Source: Candidatus Electryonea clarkiae (GTDB lineage Bacteria > Electryoneota > Electryoneia > Electryoneales > Electryoneaceae). From it: a stretch of DNA of 64,000 nucleotides. The stretch is taken from contig JAVCCM010000156.1 in the NCBI GenBank assembly GCA_030765455.1, forward strand, positions 1 to 64,000, read 5' to 3'. Of the stretch, positions 55,979-64,000 are shown in pieces. The notes below the pieces were generated by a model that did not search any database, had not been told where the DNA came from, and saw only the letters and a program-made list of their open reading frames with translations. Position numbers and translations under genes: made by a program. Each line of letters begins with the position of its first letter. The first letter of the stretch is position 1.

Positions 55979-58951
55979 TTAACTCTTCAAGGCAGGGTTG
56001 GGATTACGCAACCGCGCCTGGTAAGATGTCCGTGGACGGAGATTTAGTTCCGCCAGTACCTCGTATGTTCTTTCCGAATTTTTCGCTTTTACAATACTAC
56101 TTTTCTTGTCAAGAATATTGCCGAACTTAATTGCTTCAGTCGGGCAAGCCTGTTGGCAGGCAGTTCGCATCTCACCGTCCATGACTGTTCGACCTTCTAA
56201 CTTTGCCCTTCGCTTGGTGCGATTTATCCGTTGCAGGCAAAAAGTACACTTCTCCATTACACCACGTGAACGAACTGTCACATCCGGATTCTGAGCCATC
56301 TTGACCAGTTCCGGTAACCGGTTGGTATAATTGAAGAAATTGAACCGTCTCACCTTGTAGGCACAGTTGTTCGAGCAGTACCGGGTTCCTATGCAGCGGT
56401 TATAGGTCATTACATTCAAACCTTCCGCATCATGTGTCGTAGCTGCTACCGGGCAAACCTGCTCACAGGGCGCCATTTCGCAATGCTGACATGCCATTGG
56501 CTGGAAACCGATTTCCGGATTATTCAGATCACCGTTGAAATAACGGTCTATTCGCATCCAGTGCATTTCCCTGCCATAATCAGCCTGTTCCTTACCAACT
56601 ACCGGGATGTTATTTTCACTCTGGCAGGATATGGTACACGCCCCACAACCGATACATGCATTCAGATCTATTGACATTCCCCACTGGTTACCTTCGTCAT
56701 ATTTATGTTCTTTCCAAAGGCTCGCCAGGTCAGGTACATGAACTTCATGCTGGGCAAACTCGGGATCGTTGCGATATTCATCAAGGTCTGCTTCACGTAT
56801 CAGAGGACGCCCTTCCATACTGCCATGGTTCTGGGTTGTGGCAAAAACATGTTTTTTACCAGTTCGGGTAACTTTGGTTCCTGAGAGAAAGTCCATATTG
56901 TCGATGGTTCTGATACCGTTGACACTAAATCCCGCACCTTTCTCAATCCTGCCATTACTATCATTGCCATACCCAAGTGGAAGTATTATCACATCATCAG
57001 CTTGACCTGGGAGTATCCAAACTGGTATTTCAATGCTATTATCACCAGACTCAATAGAGATAAAATCACCATTCTCCAGTCCATGCATTTTAGCTGAGGC
57101 AGTACTTATGAGTGCTGCATTATCCCAAATCAGCTTAGTCAGTGGATCGGGTAATTCCTGCATCCAGCCATTGTTAGAAAATCGACCATCATAAACACTA
57201 TGATCAGCAGTAAAAACTATTTCCATTCCTGTTGAATTATTCTCAATAGGGAATTCTTTGAGATGAGCTTCGATCGCAATTTCTTGAATAATTACTGGCT
57301 CGACTCTAGTTTTGCCTTCAGGATATACTCCATCATGTAATGCTTTGCGCCATGATAATTCAAAGGACTCACCATGGAATATATCCTTCCAGGTTTCCCT
57401 GACTATATTATATCCCTTTTGACTTTCTCCATATATGATGAGGTTTAAAACTTCCAGGACACTTTTCCCAAAAAATAACGGTTCTATCATAGGCTGGATA
57501 ATAGCTGGAGTTCCGTCCATTGATCTGCAGTCACCCCAGGATGCGAGGTTATGTGCGCTGTGGATATCCCCGTCCAATAATGCTGAAACACTATCTGCAG
57601 ATGATGAAAGTTTATATGTACGTTGGATTTTCTTTAAGGATTCAATAATTTGCAGGTCAAAAGGAATCGTCGCTACTGGATAATCGCTCAGGACAACCAA
57701 TGTATTCACTTTACCGTTATCTATGTTTGCGACAAGATTCTTTAAAGCAGCCCGGTCTGATACCTGTATATGCTCAGCAATGTGAAATTCTATAGTATTA
57801 TCAATATTTTCTAAAGCGTAGTTTATTGAGAGAATCAATGCATGCACAGCTTTGGGTTGACGTCTCCCTGCCACAACAAGTGATTTACCTTTGTGCGAAA
57901 TCAGATCATCTGCTACTGCATCAATCCATCTTTGATCTATATTGTTTTGTTTTACTGCACCAAATGCAGAAAGAGCTGGAATTGTGGTACCTCTCGATTC
58001 AAGAGCACGGGCAAGCAAAACAGTAAAATCAATTACCTGGCTGGATTTAATTCTCAAGCGATGATCCGCCATAGCCCCGGTTATCGTATAACCGGGTTCG
58101 GCAACATAGAGACGGTTCATCTTGTCATGGGGTCCGCTAATGCTACGTCCCTTTGCGAAACCTAATGCGCTGGTCACATTTTCGCTATCCATCATGAAGG
58201 GATCTGCATCCAGCGCAACAATGATCTTAGCCTTGTCATAGTGATAGACTGGTTGGAGGTTTTTTCCAGAAGCTATCCTTATACCACCATAAATGTTTTC
58301 ATCAGAAACACTATTGAATGTTACCCATTCAGCTTTGGGATAGGTCTTGAAGAATTCTTTCTTCAGTCTTTCAAACGAAGGAGAACTACTTTCATTGCCA
58401 AGAATTACCAGTCCTTCTCCACCATTTTCATCAAATTCGGTTTTTATCTCTTTCCAGGCATCCTCAAATTCTTGCCAACTCGATTCTTTTCCTTTATTCG
58501 TTATCTTTCGAGAACGATCAGGATCATACAGGTTCAGAATGGAAGCTTGCATGAAATTATTGCTCTTGCCCAAGCTGGAAGGGTGAAGCTCATTGCCTTC
58601 TATCTTTACCGGGCGGCCTTCATGGCAGGTAACCACCAATCCATAGGATGATGTTCCCAAAGGCATTGAAGTAGCGTAATATTCCGGTTCACCCAACACG
58701 AGATTTTCCGGCGCATCAACATAAGGAACAATCTTTTCAACCGGACGCCTGCAACCGGTCAAACCGGCAAAGGCAAGCGTGGTGCCAACGGTGGAAAGAA
58801 AAGTTCGCCTGGAAACCGGATGGTTTTTCTCAGTATCCTCTTCGGGAAACTCGTTTTTCGCAAACCTTTGGTATTCAGGCTTGTTATCAAGCTGCTCAAG
58901 GCTACGCCAGTACTTCTTGTCCAAAGTTTTATTTTTATCTAACGATGACAT
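55979..58951 (-). CDS. actB: Alternative complex III subunit ActB (molybdopterin-oxidoreductase-like with FeS clusters)
   Basis: A 990-residue periplasmic protein. The twin-arginine signal SRRTFLSTVG (R48, R49) is followed by a lipobox-like GLTGC. The long molybdopterin-oxidoreductase-like part (about 80-730) carries no visible cofactor ligand, as in known ActB. The C-terminal ferredoxin part binds several FeS clusters (NACIGCGACTISCQ, CQHCEMAPCEQVCP, CIGTRYCSNNC, CTFC). Start at 58951 overlaps actA by 13 nt; a TTG nine bases upstream is less likely. Confidence 0.94.
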   Translation of the reverse strand: MSSLDKNKTLDKKYWRSLEQLDNKPEYQRFAKNEFPEEDTEKNHPVSRRTFLSTVGTTLAFAGLTGCRRPVEKIVPYVDAPENLVLGEPEYYATSMPLGTSSYGLVVTCHEGRPVKIEGNELHPSSLGKSNNFMQASILNLYDPDRSRKITNKGKESSWQEFEDAWKEIKTEFDENGGEGLVILGNESSSPSFERLKKEFFKTYPKAEWVTFNSVSDENIYGGIRIASGKNLQPVYHYDKAKIIVALDADPFMMDSENVTSALGFAKGRSISGPHDKMNRLYVAEPGYTITGAMADHRLRIKSSQVIDFTVLLARALESRGTTIPALSAFGAVKQNNIDQRWIDAVADDLISHKGKSLVVAGRRQPKAVHALILSINYALENIDNTIEFHIAEHIQVSDRAALKNLVANIDNGKVNTLVVLSDYPVATIPFDLQIIESLKKIQRTYKLSSSADSVSALLDGDIHSAHNLASWGDCRSMDGTPAIIQPMIEPLFFGKSVLEVLNLIIYGESQKGYNIVRETWKDIFHGESFELSWRKALHDGVYPEGKTRVEPVIIQEIAIEAHLKEFPIENNSTGMEIVFTADHSVYDGRFSNNGWMQELPDPLTKLIWDNAALISTASAKMHGLENGDFISIESGDNSIEIPVWILPGQADDVIILPLGYGNDSNGRIEKGAGFSVNGIRTIDNMDFLSGTKVTRTGKKHVFATTQNHGSMEGRPLIREADLDEYRNDPEFAQHEVHVPDLASLWKEHKYDEGNQWGMSIDLNACIGCGACTISCQSENNIPVVGKEQADYGREMHWMRIDRYFNGDLNNPEIGFQPMACQHCEMAPCEQVCPVAATTHDAEGLNVMTYNRCIGTRYCSNNCAYKVRRFNFFNYTNRLPELVKMAQNPDVTVRSRGVMEKCTFCLQRINRTKRRAKLEGRTVMDGEMRTACQQACPTEAIKFGNILDKKSSIVKAKNSERTYEVLAELNLRPRTSYQARLRNPNPALKS

Positions 58952-59586
58952 GCGCTGCAATTCTCTGGAGGATTAATATTGTTTTCCTGCATGAACTTCT
59001 GCACCCACTCACCGTGATCTTTCGGAGGAGTCCAGTACATGTTGGTCACCTGTGACGGCGGACGGAGATGCGGTCCGGGATCACGATGGCAATCCAGGCA
59101 CCAGCCCATGCTTAAAGGCTCTACCTGCTGAACCTTTTCCATCATGGCAACATTGCCATGACATTCAATACAAGCTACTCCTGCACGAAGATGAAGGGAA
59201 TGATCAAAGTAAGCGTATTCCGGCAGGTTATGGATGCGGACCCATTCAATAGGCATTTTATTTGCAAAACTTTCGCGAACCGGGTCCAGAGTTTTTTTAT
59301 CAGTTCCCACCAGGATATGACAATTCATACAAACCTTGGTGGGAGGGATATTGGAGTGACGAGATTTTTCAACTTGGTAATGGCAGTAGCGACAATCTAT
59401 ACCAAGATCGCCGGCATGAAGCTTGTGGCTGTAATCTACCGGTTGAATCGGTCTGTAGCCGGCATCAGTGAATTTCGGTGAACCATAATACCAGAAGAAA
59501 AACACTCCACCAAGAACCAGCAAAATAACCATCATTATAACTATCAATGGAATCAAGTTCGCCGATTTTGAGAAAATCTGTGCCAA
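58939..59586 (-). CDS. actA: Alternative complex III subunit ActA (pentaheme cytochrome c)
   Basis: A 215-residue cytochrome with one N-terminal membrane helix (about 10-32) and five CxxCH heme sites: CRYCH, CMNCH, CIECH, CLDCH and CSACH. That count matches ActA. The start is a TTG at 59586, the only start near the membrane helix. First gene of the act operon, divergent from the Rrf2 regulator. Confidence 0.94.
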   Translation of the reverse strand: MAQIFSKSANLIPLIVIMMVILLVLGGVFFFWYYGSPKFTDAGYRPIQPVDYSHKLHAGDLGIDCRYCHYQVEKSRHSNIPPTKVCMNCHILVGTDKKTLDPVRESFANKMPIEWVRIHNLPEYAYFDHSLHLRAGVACIECHGNVAMMEKVQQVEPLSMGWCLDCHRDPGPHLRPPSQVTNMYWTPPKDHGEWVQKFMQENNINPPENCSACHR

Positions 59587-59886
59587 GAATTATTCTCTGG
59601 TTTGAAGGTTAAAAAATTTTCAGAGCGATTTGTAAGAGATAAAGCTGCTAATCCGTTGAATGGTTGATCATACTTCGATCCAACCAACCATACAATATCA
59701 TCTCAAAATAATCGATTTACAAGTTTATGGCTAATTATAATATAGATTTTTCGCCTCGAGTCTTTTGTCTCCCTGATAGAGTCCATTTATTTCTCCCTGA
59801 AAAACGTGAGATAATGGTCTTGACTCTGCCTGCGAATTTGATTAAATAATATATGATCTTTTTTTCAGAAATCAAGTGGGTGGTAG
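59587..59886. promoter_or_regulatory. Divergent control region of the act operon and the Rrf2-ccoI operon
   Basis: A 300-bp spacer between divergent respiratory operons, so it must carry both promoters and any Rrf2 sites. On the plus strand TTGACT (59820-59825) is followed 17 bp later by TAAATA and then TATGAT (59852-59857). None gives a confident match with normal spacing. No clear dyad for Rrf2 was found by eye. Confidence 0.45.
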
Positions 59887-60330
59887 ATGATTTTCTCCAA
59901 AGGTACTGGTTATGCACTAAGAGCGTTAATCTTCCTTGCTGAACACATGGACGAAGGACCATTTCTTGCCGGGGCAATAGCTGACGACATTGATGTTCCA
60001 AAACCAACTTTATCAAAAATCCTGAACCGCCTGGCGGCAAAAAAACTTGTGAAATCAGTAAGTGGTCCAAATGGAGGGTTCTGGCTGGTCAAAGATCCTG
60101 GGTTAATCAGCCTGAAGGAAATCTATGAAGCTTTTGAGCCATCCCGTTCATACCAGGAGTGCTTATTGGGGCATCCTCAATGTCCGGGGACAAAATACTG
60201 CACTTTGCACCTGAAATGGCTGGAACCACAAAAACACATTTTCGATTTTCTAAATAACACCAAAATATCTGATATAATACCGTTTGAAGATGGGTTACAA
60301 CCGGAGGATATCCCACTTGAGGATCAATAG
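59887..60330 (+). CDS. Rrf2-family transcriptional regulator with a three-cysteine cluster site
   Basis: A 147-residue winged-helix regulator (GTGYALRALIFLAEH, then PTLSKILNRLAAKKLVKSVSGPNGGFWL in parts). The C-terminal wing has C-x6-C-x5-C in ECLLGHPQCPGTKYC, which fits an iron-sulfur cluster as in IscR, NsrR and RsrR. Divergent from actA and 24 nt ahead of ccoI, so it probably senses oxygen, NO or iron-sulfur status and controls both operons. Confidence 0.88.
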   Translation: MIFSKGTGYALRALIFLAEHMDEGPFLAGAIADDIDVPKPTLSKILNRLAAKKLVKSVSGPNGGFWLVKDPGLISLKEIYEAFEPSRSYQECLLGHPQCPGTKYCTLHLKWLEPQKHIFDFLNNTKISDIIPFEDGLQPEDIPLEDQ

Positions 60331-60354
60331 AGGACCATTTCGTAGTTATTTATA

Positions 60355-62829
60355 ATGGAAAATTTTGAGCAAAAAAATACTGAAGTTGCCATACCGGAAA
60401 TCAGTATCGATCCTAAAAATGACAGGAAGCTGATCTGTGACCATTGTGGTCTGGAATGCAGGGATGACTCCATCAGAATTGGTGACAAATTATTCTGTTG
60501 CCATGGCTGTAAAAAAGTATATGAACTGCTTCACGCTAACGAAATGTGCGCCTATTACAATGTAACCGATCAACCGGGTTTGACGCCAAAAATAGATGAA
60601 ACCGATTTAAGATACGGCTACCTCGATGATCCTGAAATTCAAAAACAACTTCTCGAATTTTCCGATGGTGACATTTCAAAGATCACACTGAATATCCCTT
60701 CTATGCATTGTGCTTCATGCATCTGGCTTCTGGAACAACTGAACCGTTTTAATAACGGAATTACTCATTCACGTGTAAATTTTCTAAGGAAAGAGTTGAC
60801 AGTTACTTTCCGACATAATGAATTATCCCTGCGCCAATTGGTTGAACTGGTTGCTTCGTTGGGGTATGAACCTGCTATTAAGCTGGAGGACGTTCAAAAG
60901 GACAAACGCTCTGATGATCGTAAACGCCTATACCTCCAGATTGGAATTGCAGGTTTCGCGTTCGGCAATATAATGCTGCTTAGTTTCCCGGAATACCTGG
61001 CAAGGAGCGGCGACACTGTCAATCCCACGTTAAGACTGCTCTTTACCTGGATCAATCTTGCCCTGTCGCTTCCGGTTGTATTCTATAGTGGCTGGGATTA
61101 TTTGTCCGGCGCATGGAAAGGGCTGGCTAACAAGATTATTAACCTTGATGTGCCTATTGCGTTAGGCATTGGTGCACTTTTCGCAAGAAGTGTTTACGAG
61201 ATTTCATTCAGTGTGGGCGCTGGCTATTTTGATTCTCTTTCAGGATTAATCTTTCTCTTACTATTAGGGAAATTATTCCAGGCGAAAACTTACGAAACAC
61301 TCTCATTTGAACGTGATTATACCTCATACTTCCCTATTGCCATTATTCGGAAAGATGATAACGGTGAAAAAAGCGTGCCCGTAGTTACCCTTAAACAGGG
61401 CGACAGGATTATTGTCCGCAACCAGGAGCTTATTCCGGCTGACTCCATCCTGATTGAAGGCACAGGTGGAATTGATTACAGTTTTGTAACAGGAGAATCC
61501 CAACCGGTGTCAAAGGAAAGTGGCGACGTGATTTATGCCGGTGGTCGGCAGATTGGTGAAGCAATCGAGCTGGAAGTTATCGAAGAGGTATCCAGAAGTT
61601 ACCTGACCAGATTGTGGAATCATGACAGTTTTGGTGATGCTGATCAACCCAGTGCCGCAAACCTGGCAAACAGTATCAGTAAATATTTCATTGCTGTTGT
61701 TTTATTGATAGCTATAGCTGCTTTCGGCTGGCATGCTGTCAGTGATTTTTCACTTGCCTTCCGGGTATTCACCTCTGTCCTTATAGTAGCCTGTCCATGC
61801 GCTCTTGCATTAGCAACACCGTTTACGCTTGGCACTGCTATGCGGATAATGGGACAGCACAATTTCTACTTGAAAAATGTCGGAATCGTTGAAAAATTAT
61901 CCCAAATCAATCATATTGTATTCGATAAAACCGGAACTCTGACAAATGCAGGCGATGTTGAAATAACATGGCAGGGTGACCGGCTTGCTGATCATGAGAA
62001 TGCGTTGATCAGATCTTTGATCCGCCACTCCACTCACCCGCTGAGTTTACAGCTGTTTAATCACCTGCCGGAAACACTTTCATTGCCGGTAGAGGGATAC
62101 AATGAAATTACCGGAAGGGGAGTCGAAGGGATAACCGCGGGAACTCAAATACGCATTGGATCAGCAGACTTTATCATTCCAGGAGACAGTAATGGCGCGA
62201 AGCACGACAAGCAGGAAACCGATGGTGTATTTATCGAGATTGATGGTCTTTTCAGGGGCAATTTTGTATTAAATACAACCTTGCGGCCAGGAGTTGTAAA
62301 ACTACTCCAAAGATTGAAGCACAAATTCAACTTGTCCCTGCTATCCGGGGATACTGACCGTGATGAAGCACTATTAAAACCGGTTTTCCCCGATGGTTCT
62401 GAAATGCGTTTCAGACAAAAACCTGTTGACAAATTAAACTATGTCAACAGGCAGAAAGATAACAATGACAGGGTTTTAATGATCGGGGATGGCTTGAATG
62501 ATGCGGGAGCATTAAAAACAAGCGATGTCGGTATCGCGTTAACAAGTGATATTACATCATTTTCGCCCGCTTGTGATGCATTGCTTGATGCGGGTTCACT
62601 ACCTTTACTGGACCGGTTCATCAGTTTTTCAAAAGCCGGTATGAGAATTATCGTTGCCGGATTCATTTTGTCTTTTTTATACAACATCATTGGCTTGGGC
62701 TTCGCTGTTACAGGCAAACTGTCACCCCTGATCAGCGCTGTTTTGATGCCCTTGAGTTCAATTACCGTGGTAACATTTGCATCTTTCGCTACAAGAATTC
62801 AAGCACATTTATCTGGTTTTAAAAAATGA
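60355..62829 (+). CDS. ccoI: Copper-transporting P1B-type ATPase for cbb3 oxidase assembly (CcoI/FixI)
   Basis: An 824-residue heavy-metal ATPase. It has an N-terminal Cys-rich segment (CDHC, FCCHGC), a heavy-metal-associated domain with CASC, the membrane ion motif CPC (IVACPCALALA), the phosphorylation site DKTGTLT, the HP motif in STHPLSLQ and the hinge GDGLNDAGAL. CcoI delivers copper to the CcoN subunit, which is encoded 220 bp downstream. The 3' end overlaps ccoS (ATGA). Confidence 0.94.
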   Translation: MENFEQKNTEVAIPEISIDPKNDRKLICDHCGLECRDDSIRIGDKLFCCHGCKKVYELLHANEMCAYYNVTDQPGLTPKIDETDLRYGYLDDPEIQKQLLEFSDGDISKITLNIPSMHCASCIWLLEQLNRFNNGITHSRVNFLRKELTVTFRHNELSLRQLVELVASLGYEPAIKLEDVQKDKRSDDRKRLYLQIGIAGFAFGNIMLLSFPEYLARSGDTVNPTLRLLFTWINLALSLPVVFYSGWDYLSGAWKGLANKIINLDVPIALGIGALFARSVYEISFSVGAGYFDSLSGLIFLLLLGKLFQAKTYETLSFERDYTSYFPIAIIRKDDNGEKSVPVVTLKQGDRIIVRNQELIPADSILIEGTGGIDYSFVTGESQPVSKESGDVIYAGGRQIGEAIELEVIEEVSRSYLTRLWNHDSFGDADQPSAANLANSISKYFIAVVLLIAIAAFGWHAVSDFSLAFRVFTSVLIVACPCALALATPFTLGTAMRIMGQHNFYLKNVGIVEKLSQINHIVFDKTGTLTNAGDVEITWQGDRLADHENALIRSLIRHSTHPLSLQLFNHLPETLSLPVEGYNEITGRGVEGITAGTQIRIGSADFIIPGDSNGAKHDKQETDGVFIEIDGLFRGNFVLNTTLRPGVVKLLQRLKHKFNLSLLSGDTDRDEALLKPVFPDGSEMRFRQKPVDKLNYVNRQKDNNDRVLMIGDGLNDAGALKTSDVGIALTSDITSFSPACDALLDAGSLPLLDRFISFSKAGMRIIVAGFILSFLYNIIGLGFAVTGKLSPLISAVLMPLSSITVVTFASFATRIQAHLSGFKK

Positions 62830-62984
62830 CAATTATAATATTGCTGATAGGTGCAAGCCTGCTGATCGCAACCGGATTTCTCATTGCCTTTATATGGGCT
62901 GTCAGGAACGGTCAGTACGAGGACAAATACACACCCTCGGTCAGAATCCTGCTGGATGACCTGGAAGACAAAAAAGATTCGTGA
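62826..62984 (+). CDS. ccoS: CcoS, cbb3 oxidase maturation protein
   Basis: A 52-residue protein with one N-terminal helix (residues 3-24, ILLIGASLLIATGFLIAF) and the CcoS motif FIWAVRNGQYED; a short acidic tail follows. It overlaps the ccoI stop by 4 nt (ATGA). Its position between ccoI and ccoN is the family's conserved place. Required for cofactor insertion in cbb3 oxidase. Identified from the raw sequence; it is short but clear. Confidence 0.92.
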   Translation: MTIIILLIGASLLIATGFLIAFIWAVRNGQYEDKYTPSVRILLDDLEDKKDS

Positions 62985-63048
62985 TTGATTATATTCCGGG
63001 ATTGCTAATCCTGGAGTCGTAGTTACTTCTATTTTCAGGGAGAAGAAG

Positions 63049-64000
63049 ATGTCGGGAAACGTGGAAAAGTTCCAGTACGACAATACAATAGTCAGGATGT
63101 TCCTCATCGCCAGTGTCGTTTTTGGCGTAATCGGAATGTTGGTTGGGCTGATAATTGCTATCCAGCTCTTCTTTCCTGCCTTGAACCTGGGACTTTCTTT
63201 TACCACTTTTGGGCGGCTCCGTCCACTGCATACCAATGCGATAATATTTGCTTTTGTTGGTAATGCAATCTTTATGGGAGTTTATTATTCCCTGCCTCGA
63301 TTGCTGAAGACTCCAATGTTCAGCCGCACGCTGGGCTTGATCCATTTCTGGGGCTGGCAATTGATTATCCTGTCCGCGGCAATCACTTTACCCCTGGGAA
63401 TGACCACTAGTAAGGAATATGCGGAACTGGAGTGGCCTGTTGATATTGCCATTGCGATCATATGGGTGATCTTTGCCATCAATATGTTTGCCACTATCGC
63501 TAAAAGGCGGGAGAAGCACCTTTACGTGGCGATATGGTTTTACATAGCAACTGTGGTTACAGTGGCGGTACTGCATATAGTAAATTCATTCGAAATCCCG
63601 GTAAGTTTCTTGAAAAGTTATTCGCTTTATGCCGGTGTTCAGGATGCATTGGTGCAATGGTGGTACGGACACAACGCGGTTGCATTTTTCCTGACCACCC
63701 CATACCTGGGTCTGATGTACTATTTCCTGCCTAAAGCGGCTAATCGACCGGTGTATTCATACAGACTGTCAATCATCCATTTCTGGGCATTGATATTCAT
63801 CTATATATGGGCAGGACCGCATCACCTGCTCTATACAGCCCTTCCCGACTGGGCACAATCATTGGGAGTGGTTTTCAGCCTGATGCTGATCGCCCCCTCA
63901 TGGGGTGGCATGTTGAATGGTCTGCTTACCCTGCGAGGTGCATGGGACAAGGTACGTGAAGATCCGGTACTGAAATTCATGGTCGTTGCAATAACCGCAT
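63049..64000 (+). CDS. ccoN: cbb3-type cytochrome c oxidase subunit I CcoN (5' part, truncated by the window)
   Basis: The first 317 codons of CcoN, the heme-copper catalytic subunit. It starts at an ATG at 63049 after AGGGAGAAG and stays open to the window end. Landmarks: [17 protein letters not shown] with a heme ligand His, the copper-site [10 protein letters not shown], and [14 protein letters not shown] with the adjacent HH pair. Several membrane helices are visible. It belongs to a high-affinity oxidase; ccoO, ccoP and others should follow outside the window. Confidence 0.95.
   Translation, partial: MSGNVEKFQYDNTIVRMFLIASVVFGVIGMLVGLIIAIQLFFPALNLGLSFTTFGRLRPLHTNAIIFAFVGNAIFMGVYYSLPRLLKTPMFSRTLGLIHFWGWQLIILSAAITLPLGMTTSKEYAELEWPVDIAIAIIWVIFAINMFATIAKRREKHLYVAIWFYIATVVTVAVLHIVNSFEIPVSFLKSYSLYAGVQDALVQWWYGHNAVAFFLTTPYLGLMYYFLPKAANRPVYSYRLSIIHFWALIFIYIWAGPHHLLYTALPDWAQSLGVVFSLMLIAPSWGGMLNGLLTLRGAWDKVREDPVLKFMVVAITA

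Noticed and set aside
59735-60070. Minus-strand frame opposite the Rrf2 gene
   Set aside because: Shadow of a clear regulator gene with no protein features of its own.
1-64000. tRNA, rRNA, prophage and insertion-sequence genes
   Set aside because: No T-loop-like GGTTCGA motifs in cloverleaf context, no rRNA blocks and no transposase or phage proteins were seen; a covariance-model search would be needed to exclude small RNAs.

Overview
The window comes from a Gram-negative, respiring bacterium of roughly 40-45% GC. It most likely belongs to a little-cultured lineage of the FCB superphylum (KSB1, Zixibacteria, Electryoneota, Calditrichota or Marinimicrobia-like). The evidence is a set of secreted proteins ending in a FlgD/T9SS-type C-terminal domain (motif YPNPFN...SGIYF), large FN3 and carboxypeptidase-regulatory lipoproteins, a complete alternative complex III operon, an LPS heptosyltransferase with LptE, and intergenic spacers rich in short AT repeats. 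The phylum is an inference; the Gram-negative, aerobic or microaerobic character is well supported.

Layout. 1-302: REP-like hairpins and a 40-bp tandem array. 568-9423: three tandem paralogous giant lipoproteins, each followed by a 240-310 bp spacer bounded by inverted AT repeats. 9737-12591 (minus): overlapping PEP carboxykinase and aspartate aminotransferase genes. 13383-17647: acyl-CoA dehydrogenase, histidine phosphatase, branched-chain aminotransferase, NusB with a lysine-rich tail, metallophosphoesterase. 17648-18315: hairpin repeats and a toxin-antitoxin pair whose toxin is frameshifted. 18690-22889: a 44-residue peptide gene, a terminator, then a two-gene operon encoding a glycosyltransferase-radical SAM/SPASM fusion and a WG-repeat/O-methyltransferase fusion. 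This is the best candidate for an undescribed modification pathway. 23127-26689: a small inverted-repeat element, an orphan HicB-like gene, methylmalonyl-CoA mutase large subunit and a HAD hydrolase.

26818-33380: a secreted BNR/sortilin propeller protein, a ferredoxin/geranylgeranyl-reductase pair and a carboxypeptidase-regulatory lipoprotein. 33724-40091: an envelope and housekeeping run of MBL hydrolase, a sensorless sigma-54 activator, LptE, a TsaC/Sua5-LMW phosphatase fusion, a heptosyltransferase and an unrecognised 572-residue protein, several of them overlapping. 40123-45706: CheX/CheY, an Omp85-like outer-membrane protein, a histidine kinase/response-regulator pair and a small membrane protein. 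46034-51467 (minus): a lipoprotein and two proteins with nearly identical C-terminal sorting domains.

51637-64000 is a respiratory island. The minus-strand operon actABCDEF plus a one-TM protein encodes alternative complex III, which passes electrons from quinol to cytochrome c. Divergent from it run an Rrf2-type regulator with three clustered cysteines, the copper P-type ATPase CcoI, CcoS (52 residues) and the start of CcoN, cut by the window edge, which belong to a cbb3 oxidase and its assembly. Together they form a quinol-to-oxygen chain around one probable iron-sulfur regulator. No tRNA, rRNA, CRISPR array, transposase or prophage gene was seen.
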